A program made the position numbers and the translations under genes. A stretch of 64,000 bases of DNA from Dolomedes plantarius (lineage: Eukaryota; Arthropoda; Arachnida; Araneae; Dolomedidae): NCBI GenBank assembly GCA_907164885.2, contig OU015501.1, forward strand, positions 18,693,117 to 18,757,116, in the 5' to 3' direction. Numbering within the stretch: the stretch's first letter is position 1; each line of letters opens with the position of its first letter. Shown one piece after another: positions 40,743 to 54,149 of this stretch. The notes beneath the pieces were generated by a model that saw only the letters and a program-made list of their open reading frames with translations, searched no databases and had not been told where the DNA came from.

Positions 40743-40970
40743 TCAACACCAACGGAAGGGTACAGCTCTAGGGCGATCTGCCCCTTCTTTAACAAGAGGT
40801 TTGTGAAACTCACGACCAGGCCGAGAGTGAATAGAGGCCCAGCAGTGCTCACAATAGTATTGCAAGCAGGTAACATTAGCACAAAAAAAGGGAGCAAATT
40901 TTCCGCCGCATCGTGAGCCTTGGCATTCGTCACACATCTGATCATCTAAAACATATGGCTTGACTTCAAC
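40743..40970 (-). CDS. orb2: CPEB2-4/Orb2-type protein, last coding exon (ZZ zinc domain)
   Basis: The exon follows TTCATTTTAG, starts in phase 0 with VEVKPYVLDDQMCDECQ and ends RAVPFRWC-stop at 40743-40745; 75 residues. It carries the C-terminal zinc-binding domain with the pairs CDEC, CGG, FFCANVTC, YYCEHCW and histidines in SIHSRPGREFH. The VEVKPYVLDDQ and GGKFAPFFCANVTCLQYYCE strings are those of the CPEB2/3/4 branch (fly Orb2), not of CPEB1/Orb, whose zinc region reads differently. The domain helps bind RNA and partner proteins in translational control. Vertebrate proteins end FRWN or FRWS, so the final cysteine is a small difference. The symbol orb2 is used by homology. Confidence 0.95.
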   Translation of the reverse strand, partial: VEVKPYVLDDQMCDECQGSRCGGKFAPFFCANVTCLQYYCEHCWASIHSRPGREFHKPLVKEGADRPRAVPFRWC

Positions 40971-41461
40971 CTAAAATGAAATTCACGGAAATTAAATGCG
41001 AAAATATGTAGAAAAGCAAGTGATTTAATTATTCTAATATATATAACATACAATTTTAGACATACTTTTAAGAATTTGGGAAGATAAAATTTATCTTACA
41101 AATTGTTCCACACATTAACCAGAATAATACAAGAACTATAAATTAGCACGTCTAGATTTCTACTTTAAAAGTTTTAATAAATGGCTGTTCATGTAATTCA
41201 TATAATTGGCATTCAAATGCAATCTGATTGACTTAATACAGAAAATTACTATAGTCAGTTCTCTTTATAATGAGACCTGATAGTAGCATTACTTCGTTTA
41301 TTAGGCAAACGAGATTCATGGGCTTTAAAAAACCAAATGTTACGACGAACTTAATCAGTTTCCTGAAATAACTAATATCTGTGGAGCTTATCATTATATG
41401 ATGAGACAATTTAAAATAATCACATCGGAAAGCCGCTTGAAGATCGATAATCCTACAAATA

Positions 41462-42410
41462 CAGTGATTTCCGCTTATAAGAATCACGTTTATTACTGTT
41501 TTTGATTCTTATAAGCGGTTGATTCTTATAGCCGAAATTTAGGTTTCTGGACAAGCCCACAAACATCTATATATACATATATTAGATAATTTACCATAAA
41601 ATACTCTTTAATTTACGTTAATTATCTTTTATTAAAATTATCTTTTATAATTTTAAAAATACAACTTAATTTTTAGACCTATAAGTAGATACACATGATT
41701 ATAGTAAGAGGAGAAAAAATTTAATATTTGTTACAACATACCTGCTTAACAGTTTTAACATTTCAACTGCAGGAAGGGAGCAACGAAAAGTTTTCTATGG
41801 TAGTTTGACGTAATGAAGTTTTCAGGAGGCGGGTTATACCTCTTTCAATACTAATAGTCTCAGACGAAGATTCACCTTCTAGCTTACGTTTCGCGGTTTG
41901 ATAACGTGCTGAATCTACTAATGTTACGTTTGCCTAAGTGATAGTGGACACTTCGCCGAAGATTTATGTGTTTCAGGATCAAGGAAGCCGCAACCACGAT
42001 GTGGGAGGTGGGAAAAAAGAGTCCCTATTTTTGTTTATCAGTGAAGAAAAGTGAAATCGGACACGGACGGGTAAAAATGCCCCCGGGTCAAGCTAATAGG
42101 ACAGTGTTGTGCTAAAGCGTATAAGGGGAAACTATTATGTTATGTCTAACAAAGAAAGGGATGAATTTTATGACTATATTCCATCCCATCTTATCAATCT
42201 TTCTAAAAAAAAAGAAAGAACTTCGTGCCTTTTGACGGTTTAAAAAGCCTTTTTGGAAAAATGAAAGGAAAGCGAAGAGTGTAAACTGATTCTTAAAATC
42301 GGTGGTTTGATTCTTTAAAGCGAAAATTTTAATATGGAAATAATACATTTGTGTTTGCTTTCGCGATATTGATTCTTATAACCACTGATCACTATAAGCG
42401 GTGGTTACTG
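41462..42410 (-). mobile_element. Tigger/pogo-like DNA transposon remnant, copy B
   Basis: Same ends as the copy at 6415 (CAGTGATTTCCGCTTATAAG and inverted CAGTAACCACCGCTTATAGT) with TA flanks. It is 949 bp, with small deletions relative to copy A, for example one lost near GATATTGATTCTTATAACC. The residual C-terminal frame reads ARYQTAKRKLEGES, LRQTTIENFSLLPSCS then stop on the - strand. The shared reading frame across two diverged copies suggests descent from a transposase. Confidence 0.78.
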
Positions 42411-44167
42411 TATATTTGATTGCGGAATTAATATTCTCTATCGTGTTCATTAGTTTTTCTATTGGAGTACCTGTAAAATGCGGTGACAGTGTTTTATAAA
42501 CACACGCTAAAATCCCGCACTGCTACCAAATACAAGTTCTTGCATTACACCAGCCTAAGCTATTCTATCATACCCTGTTCCATTCATAGAACCACAACAG
42601 GAGCGAACTCATTTTCATGAAAGAGAGAGCACTGTAGCGTACTGGATGTATGGTCTTATTTTTTCCCAAGACCCCTCAGAGTACTTGAAACACAGCTGCG
42701 TGTTTTTCAGGGAAGGATTTGCCAGTTTCCACCGGTTTTGAACACGTGGGGGATTAAAAAACGTTTTCCCACGGATGCAGCCAGTAAAGCTGTCGTCCTA
42801 ACGATTCTGGAATGTAATAAAGTTCGGCGTTACGAAGAAACTGTCACCAACGATTGCCGACCCCTCTCTGAGGGAGAGACGCTGCATAGAATCCGCCCTG
42901 AGTAGACGTGTTTTCTAGGCTCCGGTGTTTTGGGCTGGGTTCTGAAGCGTACGTTGTAAATCTACACGGGATTTAATTGAATATGTTGCACTGGTTAAAT
43001 GCTAATTTTTTTCTTGTAAATAAATTGTTGAGTTTTTGTTTTAAAAAATTGGCCTTCGCTTTTTAATTAGGACTCTGTCTTTGCTTTGTTATGGATCCCA
43101 TAGTAGTAATTTTTAGCAACGCCTCAGAGAATCGCCTTAACCATTCACAGTGACGCCACAGCACAGAGAAGACTAACAAAGAAAATACAACACCTTCGTA
43201 TATTTGTTTCGCAAAGCATTATATTGCAAAAAGTAAATTTCGAATGCAATAAACTGACTTTTCAGCTGATTATCGTTATGATACAAAGACCTGCTCAGCA
43301 TTTCCATATAAGGTCAAATCGATTGCCTTCCTCGAAGACCTCATAGACGGACGGCAGCTGCAAATACTCCACTGACAGACTCAAGTCAAAACTTGACTGT
43401 GCAACGATAATGCTATCATAATGTTACAATAATATTACAATGTAAGTAGGATTCACAATCCATGAAACCCTCTGAAGCTTTCATAGATTTTTGGAAGGTC
43501 GTTACAGAGGATTTTGGGCCAAAAACGTCGAAAGAATGAGTAAGACTTTCATCTAGTTATAACGTTTAAAGGGCAGTTGTTTAGTAATTATGCACATCCA
43601 AAAATCTTACCGTGGAGGTGCTGTGTATTACAATTTAAATTATTCTGAATGTCTTTTTTGCTTGTTTGTACTCGTATTATTCGTTTATTTAGAATAGAAT
43701 AGCTTATCGAATGAATGTAGAAGGGTTTGGACCATAACACCACTGTTATTTCATTAAATATTCTGCAAGTTATCACCACTAATTAAGCCTGAGTATGATG
43801 TCAGAAAATTAACGTCTCTATACTATTTCTACGTCCAAGCTAACTGGACAGCTTGAATTTTGCCGAAAAACGGTTAGGTAAGTATGAAATGCTACGGCCA
43901 TCTTTCACAAAACGTATTACATGCATCGTCTGGTTGGTTGATTTGGAGCGCTACGGTAAACATGAAGGTTAAACTGACCAGGACTTAGCGAAAAGCCAGT
44001 TCCGAATGGCTCTGAGTACACTTGCTTAGCGTGGGATAATACACATTGCCAAGACCTTACATGTTAGTATAAATAAGCGTCAATAATACCAGTTAACTCA
44101 GATTCGTTAAACACTTTTTTCAAGGATATTTACTTTTTAAAAAAGACATAATATGTAAAATTGAAAG

Positions 44168-44196
44168 ATTTTAGCATCATATTATGATGCTAAAAT
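44168..44196. repeat. Perfect 14-bp inverted repeat
   Basis: ATTTTAGCATCATA and its exact complement are separated by one base. It lies in a CPEB intron about 770 nt downstream of the 44969 donor. Function unknown. Confidence 0.8.
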
Positions 44197-44968
44197 TTAA
44201 AAAAAAAATAGTGGTTAGAAATTTGGCACGAGGAGTTTTTAAAGTAACATCGAAAACACATTAAAATATCTTAAACTGAGCACCATTTTTTAAGACATAA
44301 ATCCTGCATTGATTATATTATTATTATTGGATAACAATTATAACAATGATCCAGGATGACAAAGACCAAGGTGGATGCGTGAATTATCAGTAACACTGAT
44401 AGACTATACCCTTAAATTAGGGGAAAGGGAGTGAGAGAAAAATGCCAGAAATATAATCAAAGTTTTAAGTTACGCATAACGCAACTTATTGAGCAAACTG
44501 AAGACATTAATGAGTCCAAAATGGTTATGGCAAATTCAGCGAAAGAACATGCCCTATATCAAAAATATATTGATATTAATACATATACATGAGAACCAGA
44601 TCCAACGAGATTTCAGCCTGGTATATGGGACAAAGCGGCATTGTTTCTCAAACAAAGCGGAAATAATTTATTCTGAAGTTAGTTAACACATGGACGTAGT
44701 ATAATATAAACGATCAGTATATACACAAATAAAATGGCAAATCCGCAAAACACAATAATTTATTACGTATTCTTATTCACTAACCGATGAACGAAAAGGA
44801 TCATATATATCTTAAACGAAAGAGTTGAGTTTATTAAACTTTAGGCAAAAGTCAAGCATTAATATTATAGCAAACCAAGGGAGTTATGAACAGCTTTAAT
44901 CAGCAATTTTTATTTATTAATTTATTTATATTTTTAAAATGAAGTATTCATTTGCAGCACATACTTAC

Positions 44969-45150
44969 CCTCTTTTCAATATCACCATGCTGCAGCTGAA
45001 CGAAGCGAGCACTAATTGCAGCTATGTAGCTCTGCTGGTTGGAAAACGCAACCCGTCCAGCTCCTTTCGGATATTTCAGTTCTGGATCAGTATCAATACC
45101 AGCATAACACACACCTCCATACAGTCGATCCATAATCATGGCTAATTCCA
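44969..45150 (-). CDS. orb2: CPEB2-4/Orb2-type protein, exon with most of RRM2
   Basis: The acceptor CTCTGTAG is followed by TGGAATTAGCC. The first codon is completed by G from the previous exon to give VELAMIMDRLYGGVCYAGID. The exon continues DPELKYPKGAGRVAFSNQQ and YIAAISARFVQLQHGDIEKR, and ends at AGG|GTAAGT (phase 0). This is the body of the second RNA recognition motif, including the GAGRVAF strand that corresponds to RNP1. The near-complete agreement with vertebrate CPEB2-4 shows strong constraint. 182 nt. Confidence 0.96.
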
Positions 45151-47035
<1,885 letters not shown>

Positions 47036-47150
47036 CAGCTTTTAAAGGCCGAGGCACTCCACCAACGAACACAGTCTTTCGTGGATCCAAAGGCATGGAT
47101 GCATCCAAGACAAAGTCAGCGTCACTTAAACGCCATGGACGAATCTGAAC
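47036..47150 (-). CDS. orb2: CPEB2-4/Orb2-type protein, exon linking RRM1 to RRM2
   Basis: It follows TTTACTTCAG and starts VQIRPW in phase 0. It reads VQIRPWRLSDADFVLDASMP, then LDPRKTVFVGGVPRPLKA, and ends in phase 1 at GCTG|GTTTGT. VQIRPW closes RRM1. KTVFVGGVPRPL is the RNP2 strand and first loop of RRM2, and the short linker between the two motifs is typical of the family. The donor GTTTGT is weaker than the others in this gene. 115 nt. Confidence 0.95.
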
Positions 47151-47284
47151 CTGAAGTAAATGAACATATATGCCCCGTTATTCAGGTAATGGATCGCAGA
47201 TTCACGTGAAGAACAAATGAACTTTCAATGTTCAACATAGCCTATATCCTAGATTTAAGCTTAAAATGCAATCAGATTACTAAC

Positions 47285-47403
47285 CGGTTTGTCTTTGATA
47301 GTTGGACTGGAGACACATAAGTATAACTTTTCATCTTCCTGTATACAAGCATCAATTAAAGCCTGAACAGATGATTCGTCTTGAAACAGGAGAAAAGCAT
47401 AAC
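47285..47403 (-). CDS. orb2: CPEB2-4/Orb2-type protein, exon with second half of RRM1
   Basis: It follows TTTTATATAG and starts by completing the glycine codon of PPKG. It reads GYAFLLFQDESSVQALIDAC, then IQEDEKLYLCVSSPTIKDKP, and ends CCG|GTTAGT in phase 0. GYAFLLF is the RNP1-position strand of RRM1, as in vertebrate CPEB2-4. 119 nt. The preceding intron is only 124 nt, the shortest among the certain exons. Confidence 0.96.
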
Positions 47404-47527
47404 CTATATAAAAGAAAAATAAATCGCAAGTTTAACTTTGGAATCATTGTTACGTACAATTGATTCAAAGTACGAAAATATGAGCATTTCAACATAACAT
47501 CAAAAGTAAAAGGCTAAAAGAACTAAC

Positions 47528-47617
47528 CTTTTGGGGGGAAGTAAGATTTGCTTTCAGCTTTATGTGGCCAGTCAACAACAAGTGGTCCAAAACGTCGAAA
47601 GCTTGCAGTTATTTCCT
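47528..47617 (-). CDS. orb2: CPEB2-4/Orb2-type protein, exon with first part of RRM1
   Basis: It follows CTGTGTTTAG, starts AG|GAA and ends AAAAG|GTTAGT, phase 1 at both ends, 90 nt. It reads EITASFRRFGPLVVDWPHKA then ESKSYFPPKG. The DWPHK and SYFPPKG segments are signature sequences of the CPEB2-4 first RRM. The exon is symmetric, but skipping it would destroy the RRM. Confidence 0.96.
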
Positions 47618-49634
47618 CTAAACACAGATCAAGAAAAGACAGTAAAATTTAGAATTGTTTTTTTGGCTGAAATTCTCCTATTCAGTAGATAAACACTCAA
47701 AACAAGTATAGCTGAGAAGCGTATTTTAACTAATATTTTAATACTTATTTGACTATTTAACGGTGCAGTCAGGTATTTCAGCTGTAGAAGTTAAAAAAAA
47801 AAGACGTTTTTCAAATTGAGGGACACAAAATAAAGGGCTGAAATTACAATAATTACTTTATGTGCATGCGTTTATTTTGGGCTATAAATTAAAATACCAC
47901 AAAGAGAAGAAAAAAAAATCGTGGATTTTAAAGCAATCTTAAATAATATACAGTTATTTATGGCAAAAGTTCTTTTATTGATAAAATAACATAAAAATCA
48001 TCAAAATGATAAAGGATGCTGGTTAAATAATTTGTCTACTACGAAATAACGAAAATCATTGAACATTTAGTTCAGGTATATTTGTTTGCAAGATAAATCC
48101 GTATTCACAAATAACTTTAGGGTAGTCCTTTTGTAGTGTATTCTGACCTCCTAAGTGTAAGAAAGGAAAACCTCCAAAGCTGAAGTTTATTTTTAACCCT
48201 CTCATAAATTAATCTTTTGCTAGCCGAGGGCCAGAATCTAAATAAATATAGTTTCCATAATACACTTCTGTAAATTGTATTTTATTTGGACAACTTTTTA
48301 AAATATATTATAATATAATTTAAGAATTGGCTAAAAGTGCAAGGACAGTGCGTGCATAATTGAAAAATGTATTGCACAGTACACGCCATATGAGTATGCT
48401 TTCAAACACAACAAACTTTTAGACCTCCCTATGTTATAACCAAACATAAACTGAATGTTTAAGGGACAAATAATAATACAAAATGCAAATGAGTATGAAC
48501 TAACGATTTCCTGTTAGTTCTTTTCAAGGCTTTTTTAAAGAGAACAAACTTATGGTTATTTATCAGCTTTTTTGTCTTTGTCTGTTCTATATATCAGCTC
48601 GATTATGATTCAGAATGTAGCAATAAATGAGGCAAATATGCAGCCATTTTAACTATCACCAAACGAAATATGGTTAACATAGCAATTCTCAATATTGAAA
48701 CAATTTTAAGAAGACTTAGTAGGAGAATAAATAAAATTTATAAAGACAGACTAAGTTCATCACTAGTCGTACGTCATAACAAACTGCTGATAACTCTGAT
48801 AGGTTGAGACAGATCGGCCAAACAAGAAAAAATCTCGGTAAAGCGAGACTAAAAAACATTTATACGTATGTAAATTTTAACAGTATATTGTAAATTACAC
48901 ATAAATTTAAGGTTAAGGTAATAATGCCTTGTAAACAACTCGAATTATCATCTTAAACTTCTAGTACTTTGGAATTTACCAGACAGCATTTAAATTCCTC
49001 TAACTTTTTGAATAAAGTTCAAATTTCCTCGATACTTAACGTGATTTTGAAATTTCTGAATTTTCCAGGTTTTGTCTGACCTGTAAAAGCTGAAGCACTA
49101 TTTCATTCGATGTACAGTAAATTCACGATTACCTGCGCTAATTAAGGCACGGGTGTACACGGAAAACCGGAAAAAATACACGGATAATCTATATCTCGCT
49201 ATCATATAGTGAGTTAATAAAAGGTTATCAAATTAATGGTAAAACCTTTGTAGATTTTCAGGTTTTCTATTGAAAAAAGTCCGCTAATTCCTCTGTTAAC
49301 GAGCCATGCTTATATTATTTAAAAAAAATTCCGCTTTATTTCTTGTCCCCCCCCCCCCTTTTTTTTTCTTTTTGTGAAGCCCGCGTAATACGCGAAAGGG
49401 ATAATCCAACCACTGATTATCGGAAGTTCTGTGTTACACAAAAACATGACTTTATTCTGATAAAAGGGAGTAATTAATATTAAATGTAATAAAATAAATT
49501 TTATTTTATTACATTTAATCGTTAAAAACAGACTTATAATATGTAAAATTGCTGAAATATAAGAATTATTTAAAAAAAACACTTGAAAAGTAAAAGAATA
49601 ATTGCTTGATAGAAAGAGAAAAAACTGATGTTAC
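47618..49634 (-). other. CPEB intron
   Basis: 2.0 kb with no recognisable element except a perfect 41-nt inverted repeat at 49479-49519 and a C/T homopolymer patch near 49348-49369. Confidence 0.8.
49479..49519. repeat. Perfect 20-bp stem inverted repeat near the RRM1 splice donor
   Basis: ATTAAATGTAATAAAATAAA at 49479-49498 pairs exactly with 49500-49519, with a single-base centre. On the transcript it lies about 115 nt after the donor of the 49635-49817 exon. In RNA it would form a long but AU-only hairpin. Confidence 0.85.
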
Positions 49635-49817
49635 CTTCGTCAATATCCGGTGGTAAACCACCTACGAAAACTTTGCGAGAATACCTCTCTCCTGTTTCGG
49701 AAGTTCTTGGAGCATTTGGTGACATATGAAGTGAGTTGAATGACGTGACAATTTGATCTAATTGTACATCATCTAACATATGATTGTCTTCAATTCCAGT
49801 AAAAAATGGTGATCTTC
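49635..49817 (-). CDS. orb2: CPEB2-4/Orb2-type protein, exon before RRM1
   Basis: It follows AATTTTGACAG, starts by completing a glycine codon, and ends GACGAAG|GTAACA, phase 1 at both ends, 183 nt. It begins RSPFFTGIEDNHMLDDVQLD and, after a variable serine/asparagine-rich part, reads GERYSRKVFVGGLPPDIDE. RKVFVGGLPPDIDE is the RNP2 strand of RRM1. RSPFF replaces the RSSLFP of vertebrate CPEB2-4 at the same place after the microexon. Confidence 0.95.
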
Positions 49818-50248
49818 CTGTCAAAATTCAAGATTTCCAAGAATTAAAATCTATTTTGCAAGAACAGGTTTGCAGTGAATTAAAAACTATTAATATTTCG
49901 ATATAAAGAATTAAATTAGAAATGTGTTAGTAGTTTGAGAGAAAGAAAAGTACTAGAAAGACTAACCAGACACCTTTTTTAGGTATTTTGGCGTTGAAAA
50001 AGAAGAAAAGGAACACAGCTTTTGGAAAGAACATGAATCTCGACGAAATTTCACCAGAATTATCCATCCTTGTATAAGACAGACATTATTTGATAGCAGA
50101 TAGAACGAATGCCATTTTGAAAAGTCAATGTTACGCAGATGCCTCTAACACTTTTGTAAAAACAATTAAGACTAAAATGTGTCAACTGTATCGCTATGTA
50201 TTGCATTTTAAAACACGAAGGAACTAAATCATGTCGGTCTGGTTCTAC

Positions 50249-50275
50249 CTGTCTTGGGCTTCGGCTTCTCGACTC
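50249..50275 (-). CDS. Candidate 27-nt cassette exon of CPEB
   Basis: TAACCATCAG precedes 27 nt that end AAGACAG|GTAGAA. In the phase shared by its neighbours it is open and would add VEKPKPKT plus one glycine between the microexon and the RSPFF exon. It is GC-richer than the intron around it. The donor is weak and no homology is recognised, so it may be chance. Confidence 0.2.
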
Positions 50276-51479
50276 CTGATGGTTATTGAGAAGATGCAAG
50301 AACTCGAAAGTGACACTGATGAATAAAAGTCATTTTTATACTCATGGATATTGATATAGGCCACACTTTCAAAACACAAATAACGATTCTCGGAGAAATA
50401 TAAACAAATATTTATTACATTATTGTTAAAGAAAAATTATTTACGGATTTCTCTGGCAAAAATTAATAAAGAGTAAAATGAAATGACTTTTTCTTTGTTG
50501 TTGTTAATGGCTAATAAGATAGTTTTGGCTGATGATTTTCAGCCTAGAAATCCCTTCAGCCCCTTAAAGCAAGGAATTCTTTCCTACAATAAACTCACCC
50601 ATAAAAATACTGCGCTAACGTAACGACAGATGCATAAAGCAGAATTAAAAAACAGAAAGATAAATTTCAAACCGGTGCACAAGTTCGATGATTGCAATGG
50701 AAAAATATGAATACCATAAATCAAATGGACTTATTTGGATGAAAAATTACAGAAATTGAATAAAACTTTTAAGACTATACACTGAACTGACTTCACTTGA
50801 CACACTTATTTACCTTCTAAGAAGTAATAATTTCAAAGTTCCATTGTCTTAATAAATTGAAATTACAGCAGTCACAGATAAGTAAGATGTTAAACCAACC
50901 ATTTAAAAAACTTTCACTTCGATAATTTAAAAGTGTCATTTGTAAGGTAGATAATTAACGTGGAAACTGAAAAACACTTCAATTAACTTTCAGAATAACG
51001 AAGTAAATAAAAAATAAGATGTATTGGCACAGAAATTGTTTATACATAATCTGAGATCATGCCAAGTAAACATTCCAGCTACTCCATTCACCACAAAAAC
51101 ATTTAATGCAGTCATTAATAGTCTACAATGAGACAACCAGAATACACAATGAAAAAAATTCAGTACCTTTCATTACCTTAATATTTTCGTTGATTACAAA
51201 ATGTTTAGAGATAAAATAAATCTATACATTTTAAATAACTATTGTGCACACATATATTCTTCAGATTTTATAAAAACTTGAAGTACCTGAATTTTTTGTA
51301 GCAAGAATCACAATGAGAGTGTGCTAAGATTTAACTATATTATATTTAGTTGCCTTAAAAATCTACAAAGAAGGAATTCTTTGTAGGTAATCCTTATGAT
51401 TCTGTTAAATAATTTTTTAAAAAAATCTTTCATTTTCTAACAAAATTTTTTGACACTGCGTGCATATGCACGCAATCAC

Positions 51480-51595
<116 letters not shown>

Positions 51596-52464
51596 CATAA
51601 AATCTTGACTATAATATGCACCCATAACTTTTCAATATTTTATTTAAAGATTGCACAAATATTTATTAACATAAATAAAATTTGTAATAAAAGTAAACAA
51701 AAACGTCAAATTCGGCAGAAAAAAAACTTAAATTTTTAATTCAAAACAAACAATACTGTGAAATTATCAGTCTTAATCACTTTCACTAGAATACAGCTCA
51801 TCTATTGTTTGTCGTTTATTCAATGTTTAAAACTACGTTTTTTTTTTTGTACACGAGTACAATACGAACCCTCATTTTTGCGAACTAAAATGTGAAAAAA
51901 AGTGCGTATTATACTCAAGCTTTTACGGTAATAATAATCATAATTAACATATATTACATTTATATATTATTACTAATTATTCTTAATAAATAAATACATA
52001 TAAATAAATATATACATATGATAGTTTGTGTTTTTCATTTTAGCATGTTGCATTTCATGTTGGATAACTACCACATTATTCCCATTTTCCTAACACTCGC
52101 TATCGTAACGTTTAAAAAAAAAAATTCTAAGTATAGTCTACGCAACAAATCTGATATAATTCAATATTTTAGAGAAATATTTGAAAAACAATTTAATTGA
52201 AAAAATCTGGAAATTTTGAAGCCCAAATTTTTGTGGAAATATTTGTTTTCCCTGTCTTTTTCCCATCTTGTCCATTTTACTAACTTACAACGTTTATGAA
52301 TTTTCAGAATTTCGATGAGATGCAGACATATATCTCCCCACAAAATATCGAAACTATCGTGTCCTATAGGTAAGAGCCGGTTTTGAATGGTTACAAACAT
52401 CCATGCCAACGTAGGGACTCGAATGTATAGACTAGTACCGAATGAAAGAGCCCAGACCTTAGAG

Positions 52465-53293
52465 CAGGGATTCCTAACGGGGGATCCTTGGGGATAGATG
52501 GAAGTTTAAAAAGGGTCTATAGTATTCTAGGGGTCTATTAGGGGTCGATGATAAATTTTTCTGTTTTAAAATTTAATTTTTTAGGAATGTAATTATTAAA
52601 TAATAATATCCGTTTTAATATGTATAAATACAGATTTGCATAGGGCGGAGTGATCCACGCATCCAAATTCAAATTCATGACGCTTTTGTATATGTGTCGA
52701 ATGCCGCAGTTGGCTTTTATTTGTGTACCAACTCTAGGCAGAACTGAGAAAATCCACTGGACCTTAAGGGGGGGGGGGGGGAGATCACTTTAAAACCTTA
52801 AAAAAAAAAAAAAACTCCTTTTTTATTACGATTTAATTTTAAAGGATGGAATGAAAGGAATCTTTAAACAAAAATGGAGTCGATACTACAATTAGAATCG
52901 CTTTTATGGCCAAATGTATAAAGCTAATAGTAAAGTAATTTATGGAAACTTTAAACTTAAAATGGCTTTTTCTAAACACTTATTTTCAAAACTGTACGCC
53001 CTATTTCTTCAAAACTAATGGTCACAAATTGCTAAAATTTTGTGTACATGTATATCTAGAATGTTTATAAAATCTCTACCTAAATTTAGGTAAGTACATA
53101 TTACTAATTTTTTACAGCAATTTTTTGTGAAAAAATCATATCTTAATCAAATTGTTATCTTTAAGTGTTTTGTGTGCAATTATTAGTATTATAATTATGT
53201 TGTATGCTGTATATTACAGAGAAAATGGTGAGGGGGTCGATGAAGAAAATCATTCTATTAAAATCGATGTAGGAAAAAGGTTGGGAACCCCTG
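52465..53293. mobile_element. Non-autonomous hAT-like element
   Basis: Left end CAGGGATTCCTAAC, right end inverted CAGGGGTTCCCAAC (12 of 14 identical). Flanks CCTTAGAG and TATTAGAG match at 6 of 8 bases, consistent with an aged 8-bp target duplication. The GGGTCTATAG, GGGGTCTATTAGGGGTCGATG words near the left end and GAGGGGGTCGATGA near the right are typical of Charlie-like hAT remnants. 829 bp, no transposase frame recognised. Confidence 0.78.
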
Positions 53294-53703
53294 TATTAGA
53301 GCAATCGTTTCACTTTTTTTTAAGGGAAGTGCTTTAATGTCATATAATTTTAATAGGAAATCAGCAAAACCCAGAAATATGTTCACTTTTCCCTCCTTAC
53401 CTCTCCCTGTTCATTAATTTTGAAAAATATTCCCCCATAGCTTTATGTTTCGAATTCGCCTACATTTTTTTTTCTATTAGTAAGTGAAAAGAGCATTCAA
53501 CTTCTTAAAATCAATAAAGTAATTTTCTAGATTTTAAGTCGTTTGTTCCGCTTAATCCTGACAGTAACTGAACCAATGTTGTAAGCTTTTTACAACACTC
53601 AAAATGGGCCTCCAAGGAATTTGCTATTTAATATCATTAATATTTAATATGATAAAAAAAGATTAAAATGATAGCGGTATGAATACGCCCAATCACACAA
53701 ACA

Positions 53704-53708
<5 letters not shown>

Positions 53709-53742
<34 letters not shown>
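53709..53742. repeat. (TA)n microsatellite
   Basis: About 34 bp of pure TA in the CPEB intron. Confidence 0.9.
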
Positions 53743-53746
<4 letters not shown>

Positions 53747-54032
53747 TTTGTATGTAACGATTTAATGCTCACAGGGTAATTTTAATTTAATCATGCCCGT
53801 ATTTGGAAATTTTTTTCCGCTTCCATGAAATAATCTTGCCAACGCCCATGTCATTCGCCATCGCATGTGGATACTGTGATCGAAAGTCACGAAAGGTTTT
53901 GATCACACAGGCTTTGATTTAGGATATTTCAGTGTTACGAATATGAGCGCAAGGGGCAGAGAGTGAATTTTCTCTCTTTGGAGAAGAAACGCTTACTATT
54001 AATTTACAAAAGCATTATACGCATTACCTGGT

Positions 54033-54149
54033 TAAGGACCTGTTCACAGAATCCGTCAGCGTAAAATTGATCATTGATCCATTTACCCAATCAGCGCCAA
54101 CGGAATCTTTAACGCTGTCGCAGACGTATTCTATGTGAACAGGTCCTTA
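54033..54149. mobile_element. 117-bp miniature inverted-repeat element (Harbinger-like ends)
   Basis: TAAGGACCTGTTCACA at the left end is matched exactly by the inverted right end, and the next bases GAATCCGTC/GAATACGTC also pair. It shares CCTGTTCAC...AATCCGTCAGCG with the element at 9677-9848. TTA/TAA at the ends fits a 3-bp target. Confidence 0.8.

Larger units (their letters stand above)
40971..44968 (-). other. CPEB intron
   Basis: Runs from donor GTAAGT at 44968 to acceptor TTTTAG at 40971. It contains Tigger-like copy B, a GC-richer patch of unknown nature (about 42480-42960) and a perfect hairpin at 44168-44196. No exon with matching phase was found in it. Confidence 0.85.

Noticed and set aside
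44939..45145. + strand frame of 68 codons
   Set aside because: Antisense shadow of the CPEB RRM2 exon 44969-45150.
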